Positions 9,042 through 17,828 of a stretch of DNA of 64,000 nucleotides are shown piece after piece; positions within the stretch are counted from its first letter, which is position 1, and each line of letters begins with the position of its first letter. Under the pieces are notes generated by a model. It was given only the letters and a program-made list of their open reading frames with translations, searched no databases and was not told the origin of the DNA. Origin of the DNA: an uncultured Rhodospirillales bacterium (GTDB lineage Bacteria > Pseudomonadota > Alphaproteobacteria > CACIAM-22H2). The stretch is taken from the NCBI GenBank assembly GCA_937926175.1, contig CALANV010000013.1:329155-393154 (forward strand), written 5' to 3'. The position numbers and the translations under genes are program-made.

Positions 9042-10942
9042 GCGGCCTCCGTGGCCCGGAGAAGTGCAGCCGGGTCCGTATCGTGGTGCGCACGGACCAA
9101 ATGCCCGCCGCCGACGTCGATCAGGTCCGCAGGGACCGTGCCGTCGAGCGTGAACGGCGGCGGCCATGCGCGGGGATCCGAGGCGCGACCTTCCATCAAC
9201 AGGCGGAGGTCGAGCGGCCGGTCGGGATCGGGCTCGGGTACCGCCGCGACGAGCGCCCGCGTGTAAGGGTGAACGGGGCGCCGGAACAGAGCCGCGCGCG
9301 GGGCGATCTCGACGAGACGTCCGGCGCACATCACGGCGATCCGATCGGCGACATAGTTCACCACCGCGAGATTGTGCGAGATGAAGAGATACGTAAGCCC
9401 GAGCTGCGCCTTCAGATCCTTGAGGAGGTTCAGGATCTGCGCCTGGATGGACACGTCCAGTGCGGATACCGGTTCGTCGCAGATCAGCAGTTCCGGCTTG
9501 AGGGCAAGCGCACGCGCGATGCCGATGCGCTGGCGCTGGCCGCCCGAAAAGCTGTGCGGATACCGGTTGAGGAAGCGCGGATCCAGTCCGACGAGACGCA
9601 TAAGCTCCTGGACCATTTCCTTCCGATACGCGGCGTCGCCGATCCCGTGGATCAGCAACGGCTCGCTGATGATGTCGAAAACGGTCATGCGCGGGTTCAG
9701 GGAACCGTACGGATCCTGGAAGATGAACTGGATCTTGCGCCGGAAAGACGGAAGCTCGTCCGGACCCAGCGCGAACACATCGCGCCAGGCGCCGCGCTCG
9801 TTGAACGCAACGCTGCCGGAATCCGGCGTCAGCGCGCGCATGATGACCTTCGACAGGGTGGTCTTGCCGCAACCGCTCTCGCCGACCAGGCCGAGGCATT
9901 CGCCGCGGCGGATGTCGAAACTGACGTCGTCGACCGCAAGGATCGATGCCATCTTGCCGGCACCGAACCAGCCGCTCTTGCGTGTCGAAAAGGTCTTGGA
10001 GACATGTCGAACCGACAGGATCGGCTCACCGGGCGCATGCACGGGACTCTCCGTCGGCGTCAACAGATGACCCGTCTCGGGCCTGATTTCGCGCAACGGA
10101 ACGAGCCGCTCGTCGCTTCCCATGTCGAGACGGGGAACAGCCCGCAGCAGCGCCTTCAGATAGGGATGCTGCGGCCGGCGGAATATGTCGTCGCGACCGC
10201 CGGCCTCCATGACGCGACCGCGGTAGAGGACGATGACCTCCTCGGCAAGGTTCGCGACCACGCCGAGATCGTGCGTGATCATCAGGATCGCCATGCCCAG
10301 CTCCGCCTGGAGGTCCTGAAGCAGCTTCAGGATCTGCGCCTGGATCGTGACGTCGAGCGCCGTCGTCGGTTCGTCGGCGATCAACAGCGCCGGGCGGCAG
10401 ACCAGCGCCATCGCGATCATCGCGCGCTGGCGCAACCCGCCCGACAGCTCGAACGGATAGGTGTCGAGGGCCTTGCGCGGATTCGGGAATCCGACGCGGG
10501 CAAGCATGTCGATGACGATTTCGATACCTTCCTTCCTCGAGACGCGCCGGTGCAGATGCAGGGCTTCGCCGATCTGGTCGCCGATGGTGTGGAGCGGCGA
10601 CAACGACGTCATCGGTTCCTGGAAGATGATCGAAATGCGACCGCCGCGGATCGCGCGCATGGCGTCGCCGTCGGGATCGAGCCGCGCAAGATCGGTAACC
10701 GCTCCGGACTGCTGCGGATCGGCAAAGAGGATCTCGCCGGCGCGGATCCGGCCGACCCGCGGCAGGATGCCCATGATCGCCTGGCTGATCACCGATTTGC
10801 CCGATCCCGACTCGCCCACCAGTGCGACGGTCGAACCCGGACGGACGCGGAAGCTGACACCGTCGACGGCGCGGATGGTCGCATCGTGAATGCGAAATTC
10901 GATCGCGAGATCGCGAACGGTGAGGAGATCAGGCATCGACAT
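9038..10942 (-). CDS. Dual-ATPase ABC importer subunit, DppD-DppF fusion (YejF-like)
   Basis: A 634-residue protein with two complete ABC ATPase domains. The first (about 1-270) has Walker A GESGSGKS, signature LSGGLRQR and Walker B LLIADEP. The second (about 310-590) has GESGCGKT, FSGGQRQR and LLICDEP, and both end in oligopeptide-transporter-type extensions. It energises the neighbouring permeases. Start choice is open between ATG 10942 and ATG 10936; both overlap the upstream gene by 8-14 bases and neither has a strong ribosome site, which suggests coupling. All motifs look intact, in contrast to the degenerate ABC protein at 18.5 kb. Confidence 0.9.
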   Translation of the reverse strand: MSMPDLLTVRDLAIEFRIHDATIRAVDGVSFRVRPGSTVALVGESGSGKSVISQAIMGILPRVGRIRAGEILFADPQQSGAVTDLARLDPDGDAMRAIRGGRISIIFQEPMTSLSPLHTIGDQIGEALHLHRRVSRKEGIEIVIDMLARVGFPNPRKALDTYPFELSGGLRQRAMIAMALVCRPALLIADEPTTALDVTIQAQILKLLQDLQAELGMAILMITHDLGVVANLAEEVIVLYRGRVMEAGGRDDIFRRPQHPYLKALLRAVPRLDMGSDERLVPLREIRPETGHLLTPTESPVHAPGEPILSVRHVSKTFSTRKSGWFGAGKMASILAVDDVSFDIRRGECLGLVGESGCGKTTLSKVIMRALTPDSGSVAFNERGAWRDVFALGPDELPSFRRKIQFIFQDPYGSLNPRMTVFDIISEPLLIHGIGDAAYRKEMVQELMRLVGLDPRFLNRYPHSFSGGQRQRIGIARALALKPELLICDEPVSALDVSIQAQILNLLKDLKAQLGLTYLFISHNLAVVNYVADRIAVMCAGRLVEIAPRAALFRRPVHPYTRALVAAVPEPDPDRPLDLRLLMEGRASDPRAWPPPFTLDGTVPADLIDVGGGHLVRAHHDTDPAALLRATEAA

Positions 10943-11423
10943 GGATGCCGAGCGCATCGAAATTCGCGCGCGTCGTCTCGGAGACGCGTATGCCGCGGGC
11001 ACGCACCGCCGCGGCGACATGCCGCATCACTTCGTCAAATCCGTCGAGCGCCGAATCGATGCGGATCGTGCCACCCTCGGCGCCGCCCGTACCCTTGAGC
11101 GTCACCTGCATCCAGCCCGAGGACCGGTCCGATCTCGTGGAATAGTAGCTGACCCGAACCGCCCGCAAATTGCGCCATGCGAGTACGGTCCGCCATGGCG
11201 CGTCGAGGCAAATACCGTCCGGCAACAACCGGACCTGCGCAACGCTGCGCTGCCAGGTTCGGAACGCGAACACCAGGAAAAGCGCCGCAAGCGGCAGAAG
11301 AATCAGCTGGGCCGCGGCGTCGAACGGAATGGCGAGCGCCGGACCGGCGGTCAGGACGAGACCGCCCGCGGCGCGAACGTAATCACCGGTCAGGGAGTCG
11401 CGTGAATAGCGGTAAATGCTCAT
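10929..11423 (-). CDS. Small membrane protein with a PH-like C-terminal domain, unknown function
   Basis: A 164-residue protein. Two closely spaced hydrophobic segments (about 22-40 and 43-60) are followed by a soluble beta-rich region containing LDAPWRTVLAWRNLRAV. The plan of membrane hairpin plus bacterial PH-like domain is common, but the family cannot be assigned firmly. ATG 11423 overlaps the stop of the deacetylase-like gene by 4 bases, and its 3' end overlaps the ATPase gene. It therefore links the glycan genes and the importer genes within one transcript. Function unknown. Confidence 0.7.
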   Translation of the reverse strand: MSIYRYSRDSLTGDYVRAAGGLVLTAGPALAIPFDAAAQLILLPLAALFLVFAFRTWQRSVAQVRLLPDGICLDAPWRTVLAWRNLRAVRVSYYSTRSDRSSGWMQVTLKGTGGAEGGTIRIDSALDGFDEVMRHVAAAVRARGIRVSETTRANFDALGIHVDA

Positions 11424-12175
11424 GCCGACCCGAATGCCTGGGCGGCCCCGACGAATCGGACCGCCGCATGGGCGCGCAATGCGGTGAGCAGGGCATCGAG
11501 AAAGCGCCATGCCGCGTCATCATGCGCGAGGTGATGGGTCAACAGGCCGGTCGGCTCGGCCGCATCGACGTCGCCGCGCCGTCGCGCCCGCAGATGGTTC
11601 AGCACGAGCGCGAGGCAGGTTTTCTCGCCGGCGAAGGCCCGTGTCGTCCAGTTCATGACATCGACATGCGTATTAACCAGCGTCAGTCCCGCGATCGGCC
11701 GTTTTCGGGGCCCATAGGTCGAAAGACCACTGTAGCCCGCCTGCGGCAGCGCGGCCGCGAGGTCCGGCGCGATACGGTTGTGCGGCGGGACGAGAACCTT
11801 GATTGCCTTCGGCCCGAACAGGCGGTCGATGACGATCCGGCCGCGGGCGAGCTCGCCCAGCATGAAGGCGACGGATCGATCCGGCCCGAGTTCGGCCTTG
11901 GGCATCCCGACCGGGGCATGATTGGCATGCGCCCATCCGTGCTGCAGGACCACGACGTCCCGTTCTGCGGCGAGGCGATCGGCAAGGGCCGTGTCGGCGC
12001 GCGCCGGAATCACGGCGAGGCCGATCGGAACATCGTGATGCCGTCGCAGCGCCAACAGACGGTCCAACGCAGACGTTGTTGTCGCGGCATCATCGTCGCG
12101 CCACCAGAACGTTGCCGTCCGGCCGCTACGCTGCCATTCATCGAGCTCGCGCGAAAGATCCTGCCAAGCGCTCAC
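11420..12175 (-). CDS. Polysaccharide-deacetylase-like protein
   Basis: A 251-residue protein of the NodB/polysaccharide-deacetylase fold. The N-terminal FWWRDDDA supplies the acidic metal/catalytic motif, LQHGWAHANHAP gives a His-rich motif equivalent to HxxxH, and VPPHNR and THHLAHDD supply later active-site residues. Members remove acetyl or related groups from sugar polymers or lipid-linked sugars. No signal peptide is seen, so it would act in the cytoplasm, which fits its position among glycosyltransferase genes. Start GTG 12175 overlaps the upstream stop by 4 bases. The substrate is unknown. Confidence 0.75.
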   Translation of the reverse strand: MSAWQDLSRELDEWQRSGRTATFWWRDDDAATTTSALDRLLALRRHHDVPIGLAVIPARADTALADRLAAERDVVVLQHGWAHANHAPVGMPKAELGPDRSVAFMLGELARGRIVIDRLFGPKAIKVLVPPHNRIAPDLAAALPQAGYSGLSTYGPRKRPIAGLTLVNTHVDVMNWTTRAFAGEKTCLALVLNHLRARRRGDVDAAEPTGLLTHHLAHDDAAWRFLDALLTALRAHAAVRFVGAAQAFGSA

Positions 12176-13332
12176 GCCTGCACGCTCCGTTCCGCCAGCC
12201 AGGCCCGAACCAGCCGAGCCGTCGTCGCCGCGCCGTCGCGCCGCACCCAGCCGGCTTGCGGGCGCGGCATCTCCGCCGCAAGGTCGACCGCGCGGGCCAG
12301 GGTGGATGGGGTCAGTTCGGCCTCATCGACGACCTGTGCCCATCCGTGACGCCGCAGCGCCTCGGCGCGGAGCTTCTGCTCCGTTTCCCCCGCGGCCGCG
12401 AACGGCACGAATACGGCGCGCGCGCGGGCGGTCAGTACGTCCATGATCGTATTATAGCCGGCCTGCGACACCGATACATCGCAGCGGGTCAATAACTGTC
12501 GGAAATCCTTGCGGGCCGGCTCGATGACGCAGGAGGCGCCGGCCTCCCGCATCAGGGCGTCGCGCGCGAGCGCATCGAGATGCGATCCGACCAGCAGCCG
12601 CCACCGCCGGTTGCCCAGTTTGCTCAAGGGTATCGCCGCAATTGCCATACGCAGCAGGCCGGCGCCGACGGCACCACCGCCGACGGAGACGATCACTTCG
12701 TTCACGCCGTCGTCGGTTTGCCGGACGTCGGGCGACCCGTCTCCGTCGACATATCCCGTGTAGACAAGCTTGTCCGTCAGACGGTGTTCCGGAAACGTCG
12801 CCGACAGCGGGATCAGCTCGGGATCGCCATGGACCAGGACGCGGTCATACCAGGATCGGACGCGCTCGATCGCCAGCTCCACCTTTCGCGGGTCCGATTT
12901 CTGCACGAGAACATCGCGGATCGAGGAGAGGATGAGCGGCCGGAGCGAAAGTTCATGCGCGGCTTCGAGCAACGGCACGAATTCGAACGCAAGCGCACCG
13001 CGGCCGAATGGAAACAGCTCGGTCACGAGAACGTCGGGCCGGAAGCGCCGCAACTGTTCAAGCAGCAATTCCCGGCGTGCCGTCTTCCACGTATCGTCGA
13101 TCGGCCTTCCGTGTTCGTCGACGAGCGTACGAAACGTCGCGTCGAGCGCGCGGACCGGCGGCAACTGGATGAGCCTGGCGCGTCCGAGATCCAGATCGGC
13201 GATCGGCATGCCCCCCGATACCAGCTCGACCGCAAAGCCCTGACGCGCCAGTTCGGCCGCGATCGCCGCCGCGCGGCGCAGATGTCCTGAGCCGAGCAGA
13301 TGCTGAACGTGAAACAGCACGCGCGCCGTCAT
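12172..13332 (-). CDS. COG4671-like glycosyltransferase (MurG/GT28 fold), paralogue 1
   Basis: A 386-residue predicted glycosyltransferase. The N-terminal FHVQHLLGSGHLRR motif and a C-terminal donor-site region (SVGGGAVGAG, then VSQAGYNTIMDVL and a PFAAAGETEQ loop) give the GT-B plan of MurG. It would transfer a sugar from a nucleotide donor at the inner face of the membrane. It is a clear relative of the product of 16424-17665, so the cluster carries two paralogues. ATG 13332 overlaps the phosphatase stop by 4 bases; the frame stays open far upstream in the other gene's sequence, which is a shadow. Confidence 0.8.
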   Translation of the reverse strand: MTARVLFHVQHLLGSGHLRRAAAIAAELARQGFAVELVSGGMPIADLDLGRARLIQLPPVRALDATFRTLVDEHGRPIDDTWKTARRELLLEQLRRFRPDVLVTELFPFGRGALAFEFVPLLEAAHELSLRPLILSSIRDVLVQKSDPRKVELAIERVRSWYDRVLVHGDPELIPLSATFPEHRLTDKLVYTGYVDGDGSPDVRQTDDGVNEVIVSVGGGAVGAGLLRMAIAAIPLSKLGNRRWRLLVGSHLDALARDALMREAGASCVIEPARKDFRQLLTRCDVSVSQAGYNTIMDVLTARARAVFVPFAAAGETEQKLRAEALRRHGWAQVVDEAELTPSTLARAVDLAAEMPRPQAGWVRRDGAATTARLVRAWLAERSVQA

Positions 13333-13916
13333 CGTCGCACCAGCGGAATGTTGAGACGGTCGACGGTCGGCCGCCCGTTCGGATCCAGCCGGAACAGATG
13401 CACGGCTTGCGGATCGAGTTCGTCGGGTGGCGGCCCGACCATGTTCCATCCGGTCGCCTGCGCATAGACGGCACGAATCACGCCGCGGTGGGTGATCGCG
13501 AGCGTCGGCTGCCGACGTCGCGCGATCTCCGCCATCAGCGGCATGATGCGGGCCTGGACGTCGCGCGGGCTTTCGCCGCCGTCGGGACGGAAGTCGAGGC
13601 CGCTCGCTTCGTTGGCGGCGAACGCCGCACCGTACGTCGCCCTGAGCTCGGCCAGGGTCCGGCCCTCGGAACGGCCCCAATCCATTTCGATCAGGCGCGC
13701 ATCCGGCGATGCGACGAGGCCCAGGCCTGCAGCCGTTTCCAGACAGCGGCGAAGCGGCGACGAGAGGACGCGGAAATCTGCAAGCGGCTCGGGCAGCGCG
13801 AGACGGGCGAGATCGGCGCGACTCTCGTCGAGGAGGGACACGTCGGCGCGTCCCTGCATCCGCCCGGTCCGGTTCCATTCGGTCGGCGCATGCCGAAGCA
13901 AGGCAAGAAGGGTCAT
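13329..13916 (-). CDS. Histidine phosphatase (phosphoglycerate-mutase-like)
   Basis: A 195-residue protein of the histidine-phosphatase superfamily. The catalytic motif LLRHAPTEWN lies at residues 6-15 (RHxxT in place of the commoner RHGET). A second catalytic His is in ITHRGVIRAVY, and a central acidic residue is in IEMDWG. Members of this size include alpha-ribazole phosphatase (CobC type) and general sugar-phosphate phosphatases. Its position between glycosyltransferase genes, with 4-base overlaps on both sides, suggests that it dephosphorylates a sugar intermediate; this is inference. Confidence 0.8.
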   Translation of the reverse strand: MTLLALLRHAPTEWNRTGRMQGRADVSLLDESRADLARLALPEPLADFRVLSSPLRRCLETAAGLGLVASPDARLIEMDWGRSEGRTLAELRATYGAAFAANEASGLDFRPDGGESPRDVQARIMPLMAEIARRRQPTLAITHRGVIRAVYAQATGWNMVGPPPDELDPQAVHLFRLDPNGRPTVDRLNIPLVRR

Positions 13917-15061
13917 CGGGCGTCACCGACCGCCACGCAAAGGATACGGTCGAGCATCATGCCCGCCGCATCGATGTCATGCGATGTAGCCACCTTCGCG
14001 AGCGCAGCCCGGCCGAAGCCGTGCCGCCGATCCCGGTCGGCAAGCAGCGTCTCCACCGCATTGGCGAACGCATCGGCATCGCCGACCGGGACGAGCAACC
14101 CGGTCTTGTCATGTGCGACGATGTTGCCGACACCGCCGCTGGCGCCGGCGACGACCGGCAGACCTGCCGCCTGTGCTTCCAACAGCGCCATGCCGTAGGC
14201 TTCGTTCACGGCCGGCCAGACGAACAGATCGGCGGCCGCGAGCATCGGCGCGAGATGATCGCCTTCCCGAAGCCCGACGAACGTCGTTCGCCGGTGAAGG
14301 GGCGCCAGGGCCGCCTCGACGTCGCGACGTGCCGGACCGTCGCCGACGATCAGCAAATGCCAGGGCCGGTCGGTCAGGCGATCGAGCGCTTGCGCGAGCA
14401 GCCGATAAGATGAGAGCTTGTCGCCGAAACGCATCATCGCCACGGCGATGAGCCAGGGTTCATCGATCGGCAAGGCGTAGGCATGGGCGATCTCGAGCCG
14501 GCTCGCCTCGCGCGCGCGTTGCGCGGCGACATAGGGCGCGGCATCGAGAAACGGCTTCAGCGAATGCAGGCGATCCGGTTCGGCAAGGTAGGGCCGCACG
14601 CCCTCATCATCCGCCGGATTGAGCGACACGACCGCGGCGCTTCGCGCCAGGGCGCCAAGGACGGCCGCATGTCCCGGTGCCCAAGGGCCATCGGCGTGTT
14701 TTGCGGCGACGGAAGCCTCGATCGCGACATAGGGTATGCCCAGCCGGCTCGCGACGTTGGGTCCGATCCAGTCCGGCGCCTTGTAATACAGATGGTACGT
14801 GATCCAGACGCGCGGCCGCTGGGAGGTCGGCCAGTTCTGCCAGCGCCGGATCAGCCGCGCGGCGAGTCGTTCGCCGAGCATGCCGAACCGGCGCTGCCGG
14901 ACGATGTCGCCGTCGCGCTCGAAGCTTCGCAGCCGTGCCGCGAGCTCCACCTCGTGACCGGCGCGCCCGAGCGCGGCGACGAGCAGTTGCGCCATCCGCC
15001 GGTCGCCGGAGGGAACCGGATGATCGGGAGGCTTCAAGGGGGCGTAGAACGCAACGCGCAT
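13913..15061 (-). CDS. Glycosyltransferase family 4
   Basis: A 382-residue GT-B glycosyltransferase. The N-terminal domain begins VAFYAPLKPPDHPVPSGDRR, with the acceptor-side GDR loop. The C-terminal GT4 domain carries LIVGDGPAR and the E-x7-E donor motif in VNEAYGMALLEAQAAGLPVV. A retaining enzyme adding one sugar in glycan or glycolipid assembly is expected. It overlaps the phosphatase gene by 4 bases and the upstream GT gene by 28 bases. Donor and acceptor cannot be read from sequence. Confidence 0.85.
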   Translation of the reverse strand: MRVAFYAPLKPPDHPVPSGDRRMAQLLVAALGRAGHEVELAARLRSFERDGDIVRQRRFGMLGERLAARLIRRWQNWPTSQRPRVWITYHLYYKAPDWIGPNVASRLGIPYVAIEASVAAKHADGPWAPGHAAVLGALARSAAVVSLNPADDEGVRPYLAEPDRLHSLKPFLDAAPYVAAQRAREASRLEIAHAYALPIDEPWLIAVAMMRFGDKLSSYRLLAQALDRLTDRPWHLLIVGDGPARRDVEAALAPLHRRTTFVGLREGDHLAPMLAAADLFVWPAVNEAYGMALLEAQAAGLPVVAGASGGVGNIVAHDKTGLLVPVGDADAFANAVETLLADRDRRHGFGRAALAKVATSHDIDAAGMMLDRILCVAVGDAR

Positions 15062-16368
15062 CGACGTTCGGAAAGCGATGCCGAGGCCGCCAGACTTGAT
15101 GCGAGTCGGGCGGCGATCCGATCAACGCCGCGCTCCAGCGGAAAGTCCCGCCGGACGCGGATCTCGCCGGCCCGGCCGAGCCTACCGCGAAGGTCCGGGT
15201 CGACGATGAGCCGGTGGAGCGCCGCGGCCAGTGCCTGCGGCTGGGCGGGCGGGGCGAGCAGGCCAGTGACGCCGTCGGCGATCAGCTCCGGGATCGACGA
15301 CACGGCGGTCGCCACCACAGGGCAGCGCTGACTCATTGCCTCCAGCAGCACGTTCGGCACGCCATCGCGGTCGCCGTCGGGGGTGATGCGACTTGCGAGA
15401 ACGAACAGATCCGCCTCGCGATAGGCATTGCGGATCACGTCTTCGGTCTGCGCGCCGCGCCATGTTATGCGCGCCGACAGCCTGAGCTTTGCGGTCTGTC
15501 GTTTCAGCGACGGCAGCAACGGGCCGCCGCCGATGTGCACGAAACGCCAGCTCAATGATGGCGGAAGAGCGGCCAGGGCGACGAGAAGATCGTCGTAACC
15601 TTTCTTTGGCACGGCGCGGCCGACCGAGAGCAGCACGACCGGGTCGGTCAGCTTCGAGCCGTCGCGTCGCGGCCGCTCGCCCGCATAGGGCGGCATACGG
15701 CTTTCGTCGATGCCGTGATAGACGAGCTCGACGTCGTCTGGGCGAGACGTCAGGCCTGCCAGATGATCACGACCGGCGCGGGTGCAGGTGACGGTCCAGT
15801 CGGCACTTTCGAGCTTTTCGCGTTTTTCCCATTCGGGCGACGTCCAGATGTCCTTGGCGTGAGCCGAGACGCTCCACGTCAGGCCGCGGATCAGCGCGGC
15901 ATATCGGGCGACCGAGGCCGGCGTATGCAGGAAATGCGCGTAGAGATGTCGGACGTCGTCCGCCATTTCGGCGGCAAGGACGAGGGCCTGCCCGAAGCGG
16001 CGGATCCGGTTCGGTGTGGGATCACGAATGAGATCGCGCAGCCATATCCGGCGCGCGGCGCGGTAGCCGTCATGCCGGCGTGCCGTCACCCAGCCCCGGA
16101 ACACGCGCGCGGGTTCGCGCCAAAGATACTCCGGCAAATAACGGACCGGTGCGGCGACGCTGCGTGCGACATCGTGGACCTTGGAATCGGTCGGCAACCG
16201 AAGCGAATGGATCCGGAGCGCGAAGCCGCGCCGTTCGAGCGCATGCAGCTCCTGCGCGATGAAGGTTTCCGACAACCGCGGCCAGCCCTTGACGACGACG
16301 CCGATCGTCGCCGGTGGCTTGTCTACGATGCCGCGTTCAGGCTCGTGCGATCGCGCCGGATCTTTCAT
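15034..16368 (-). CDS. Glycosyltransferase family 4 (colanic-acid WcaL-like layout)
   Basis: A 444-residue GT-B enzyme. The N-terminal GWPRLSETFIAQELHALERRG motif is typical of the WcaL/exopolysaccharide GT4 branch. A middle HAKDIWT segment and a C-terminal donor site (SVGRAVPKKGYDDLL, then DGVPNVLLEAMSQRCPVVAT) follow. Start ATG 16368 is the first Met consistent with the domain; no strong ribosome site is seen. It lies 55 bases after the previous GT gene and overlaps the next by 28 bases. It probably works in the same glycan pathway. Confidence 0.85.
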   Translation of the reverse strand: MKDPARSHEPERGIVDKPPATIGVVVKGWPRLSETFIAQELHALERRGFALRIHSLRLPTDSKVHDVARSVAAPVRYLPEYLWREPARVFRGWVTARRHDGYRAARRIWLRDLIRDPTPNRIRRFGQALVLAAEMADDVRHLYAHFLHTPASVARYAALIRGLTWSVSAHAKDIWTSPEWEKREKLESADWTVTCTRAGRDHLAGLTSRPDDVELVYHGIDESRMPPYAGERPRRDGSKLTDPVVLLSVGRAVPKKGYDDLLVALAALPPSLSWRFVHIGGGPLLPSLKRQTAKLRLSARITWRGAQTEDVIRNAYREADLFVLASRITPDGDRDGVPNVLLEAMSQRCPVVATAVSSIPELIADGVTGLLAPPAQPQALAAALHRLIVDPDLRGRLGRAGEIRVRRDFPLERGVDRIAARLASSLAASASLSERRCALRSTPP

Positions 16369-16423
16369 CGACGGTACGCTTTTGCGATGAGCGCATTCGA
16401 GCGTGCGCCCGGAATCGACCGGC

Positions 16424-17665
16424 TCAGAGATTCGTCGCCAACGCCAGCTCGCCACGGCTCGACGTCTCGACAGACAACCAACGGTCGACGAGACGCCCGA
16501 CGTTCTCCAGCCCGTCCATCAGACCCGGCACCGCCATGTCGGAAGGCAGAGACTGCATCGGCAACTGGCGCAGCGCCTCGGCCATCAATCGGGCATCCCG
16601 GTTGCCATCGTCGGGAAGCATGCGAAGCAGGCCAAGCTGCTCGGCGCGACTCGCCCGAATGTACTGTTCGAGCCGGGGCGTCGTGCGAGGGACGACGATC
16701 GCTCGCTTGTTGAACGACAGGATCTCGCAGAACGTGTTGTATCCGCCCATCGCGACGACCCCGGCCGCCTGCGACATCAGCATCTCGAGATGCGCGTCGA
16801 AGGTGATCATTTCGACACGATCCAACCGTCGCGTACGCTCCATGAACTCCACCTGACGCTCGGGCTGCATGAACGGGCCGAGCACGACGACGGCACGATT
16901 GGGCAGACCGCGATCGTACTCGTAGGCCCGCAGGACCCAATCGACCAGGATATCGCCGTCACCGCCGCCGCCCGTCGTCACCAGCACGAACGGCTCTGCC
17001 GACGTTTCATCGTGGCGCGTGCGTTGCGTGAGACTGGGTGCCGTACGCGGCAAGTAGCCCGTGAACCTCATCTTGCGCCGGACGACCTGCGGTACACCGA
17101 TGCCGGCCAGCGGATCGCAGATCTGCGGCAGCCCGTAGACCCAGATCTCGTCATAAAGATCGCGCAGGGCCGGGATGACGTTCTTGCGTCGCCACTCCGG
17201 TTCCAGCAGGGCGGGATCGTCGATGACGTCGCGCAGGCCCAGGACGAGCGGAACGCCCTTCGACTTGAGCATGACCAGGGTATCGGCGACCTCGCCGCGC
17301 AGGCCCAGCGGCTCCTTGTCGACCAGAAACAAGTCCGGCCGGAAGGCCTCGGCCGTGTGCCGGATGATCGAGGCGCGAATCGCGATCGTCTGCTGTATGT
17401 CGATGTGCAGACTGAGCGGCGTATATTCGCCGTTGCGCAGTTTGATCACGCCCGGCACGCGGACGAAATCGACACGTGCCTTGAAATCGAAACTTCCGAT
17501 GATCGGTGAGCCCGACAGGATCAGGACCGACAGATCCTTGTTCCGTTCGACCAGCGCATGCGCGATTGCCCGGCATCGGCGCAGGTGCCCCAGCCCCATG
17601 GTGTCATGGCTGTAGATGAGGATACGGGCCCCACCTCGCTTCGTGGCATCGACCGTGGTGCTCAA
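16424..17665 (-). CDS. COG4671-like glycosyltransferase (MurG/GT28 fold), paralogue 2
   Basis: A 413-residue protein with the N-terminal IYSHDTMGLGHLRRCRAIA motif and a C-terminal donor region (VTTGGGGDGD, then AMGGYNTFCEILSFNKRAIVV). This matches the product of 12172-13332 in plan and motifs. The start is taken as TTG 17665 because AGAAGGGGGG lies six to seven bases before it; the frame upstream is open to 17806 but has no domain and no ribosome site. It is the first clear gene of the 12.7-kb minus-strand chain. A short leader ORF lies 46 bases upstream. Confidence 0.8.
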   Translation of the reverse strand: MSTTVDATKRGGARILIYSHDTMGLGHLRRCRAIAHALVERNKDLSVLILSGSPIIGSFDFKARVDFVRVPGVIKLRNGEYTPLSLHIDIQQTIAIRASIIRHTAEAFRPDLFLVDKEPLGLRGEVADTLVMLKSKGVPLVLGLRDVIDDPALLEPEWRRKNVIPALRDLYDEIWVYGLPQICDPLAGIGVPQVVRRKMRFTGYLPRTAPSLTQRTRHDETSAEPFVLVTTGGGGDGDILVDWVLRAYEYDRGLPNRAVVVLGPFMQPERQVEFMERTRRLDRVEMITFDAHLEMLMSQAAGVVAMGGYNTFCEILSFNKRAIVVPRTTPRLEQYIRASRAEQLGLLRMLPDDGNRDARLMAEALRQLPMQSLPSDMAVPGLMDGLENVGRLVDRWLSVETSSRGELALATNL

Positions 17666-17711
17666 GAGCAGCCCCCCTTCTGCTGAGCCGGGCCCATCCA
17701 CGCCGAATATC

Positions 17712-17828
17712 TCACACGTCTTCGCGGGCCAAAAAGCCACGATTTCGTGACATTGCCTCGTTCTCCGTGACGATCCGCGCGACGGCGTCCATCCCGCTGA
17801 CAACACGGATGTTTTCGAGGCTCACCAT
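17712..17828 (-). CDS. Possible 38-residue small protein or leader ORF
   Basis: On the minus strand an ATG at 17828 opens 38 codons ending in TGA at 17712. The product begins MVSLENIRVV and ends FLAREDV. Codons mostly end in G or C, the composition is balanced and amphipathic rather than arginine-rich like the shadows, and AGAAGAA plus a more distant GGAAGAG precede it. An imperfect inverted repeat (about 17837-17858) sits just upstream. It lies 46 bases before the TTG start of the glycosyltransferase. It could be a genuine small protein, a regulatory leader or chance. Confidence 0.4.
   Translation of the reverse strand: MVSLENIRVVSGMDAVARIVTENEAMSRNRGFLAREDV

Noticed and set aside
9042..9899. 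Upstream extension of the substrate-binding-protein frame
   Set aside because: It runs through the ATPase gene in another frame; the signal peptide fixes the start at 9041.
8975..11098. 707-codon plus-strand frame opposite the dual-ATPase gene
   Set aside because: The minus-strand gene has all ABC motifs in order; the plus-strand translation is Arg/Asp-rich with none.
13333..13926. Upstream extension of the COG4671-like gene
   Set aside because: It overlaps the histidine-phosphatase gene entirely and has no glycosyltransferase sequence.
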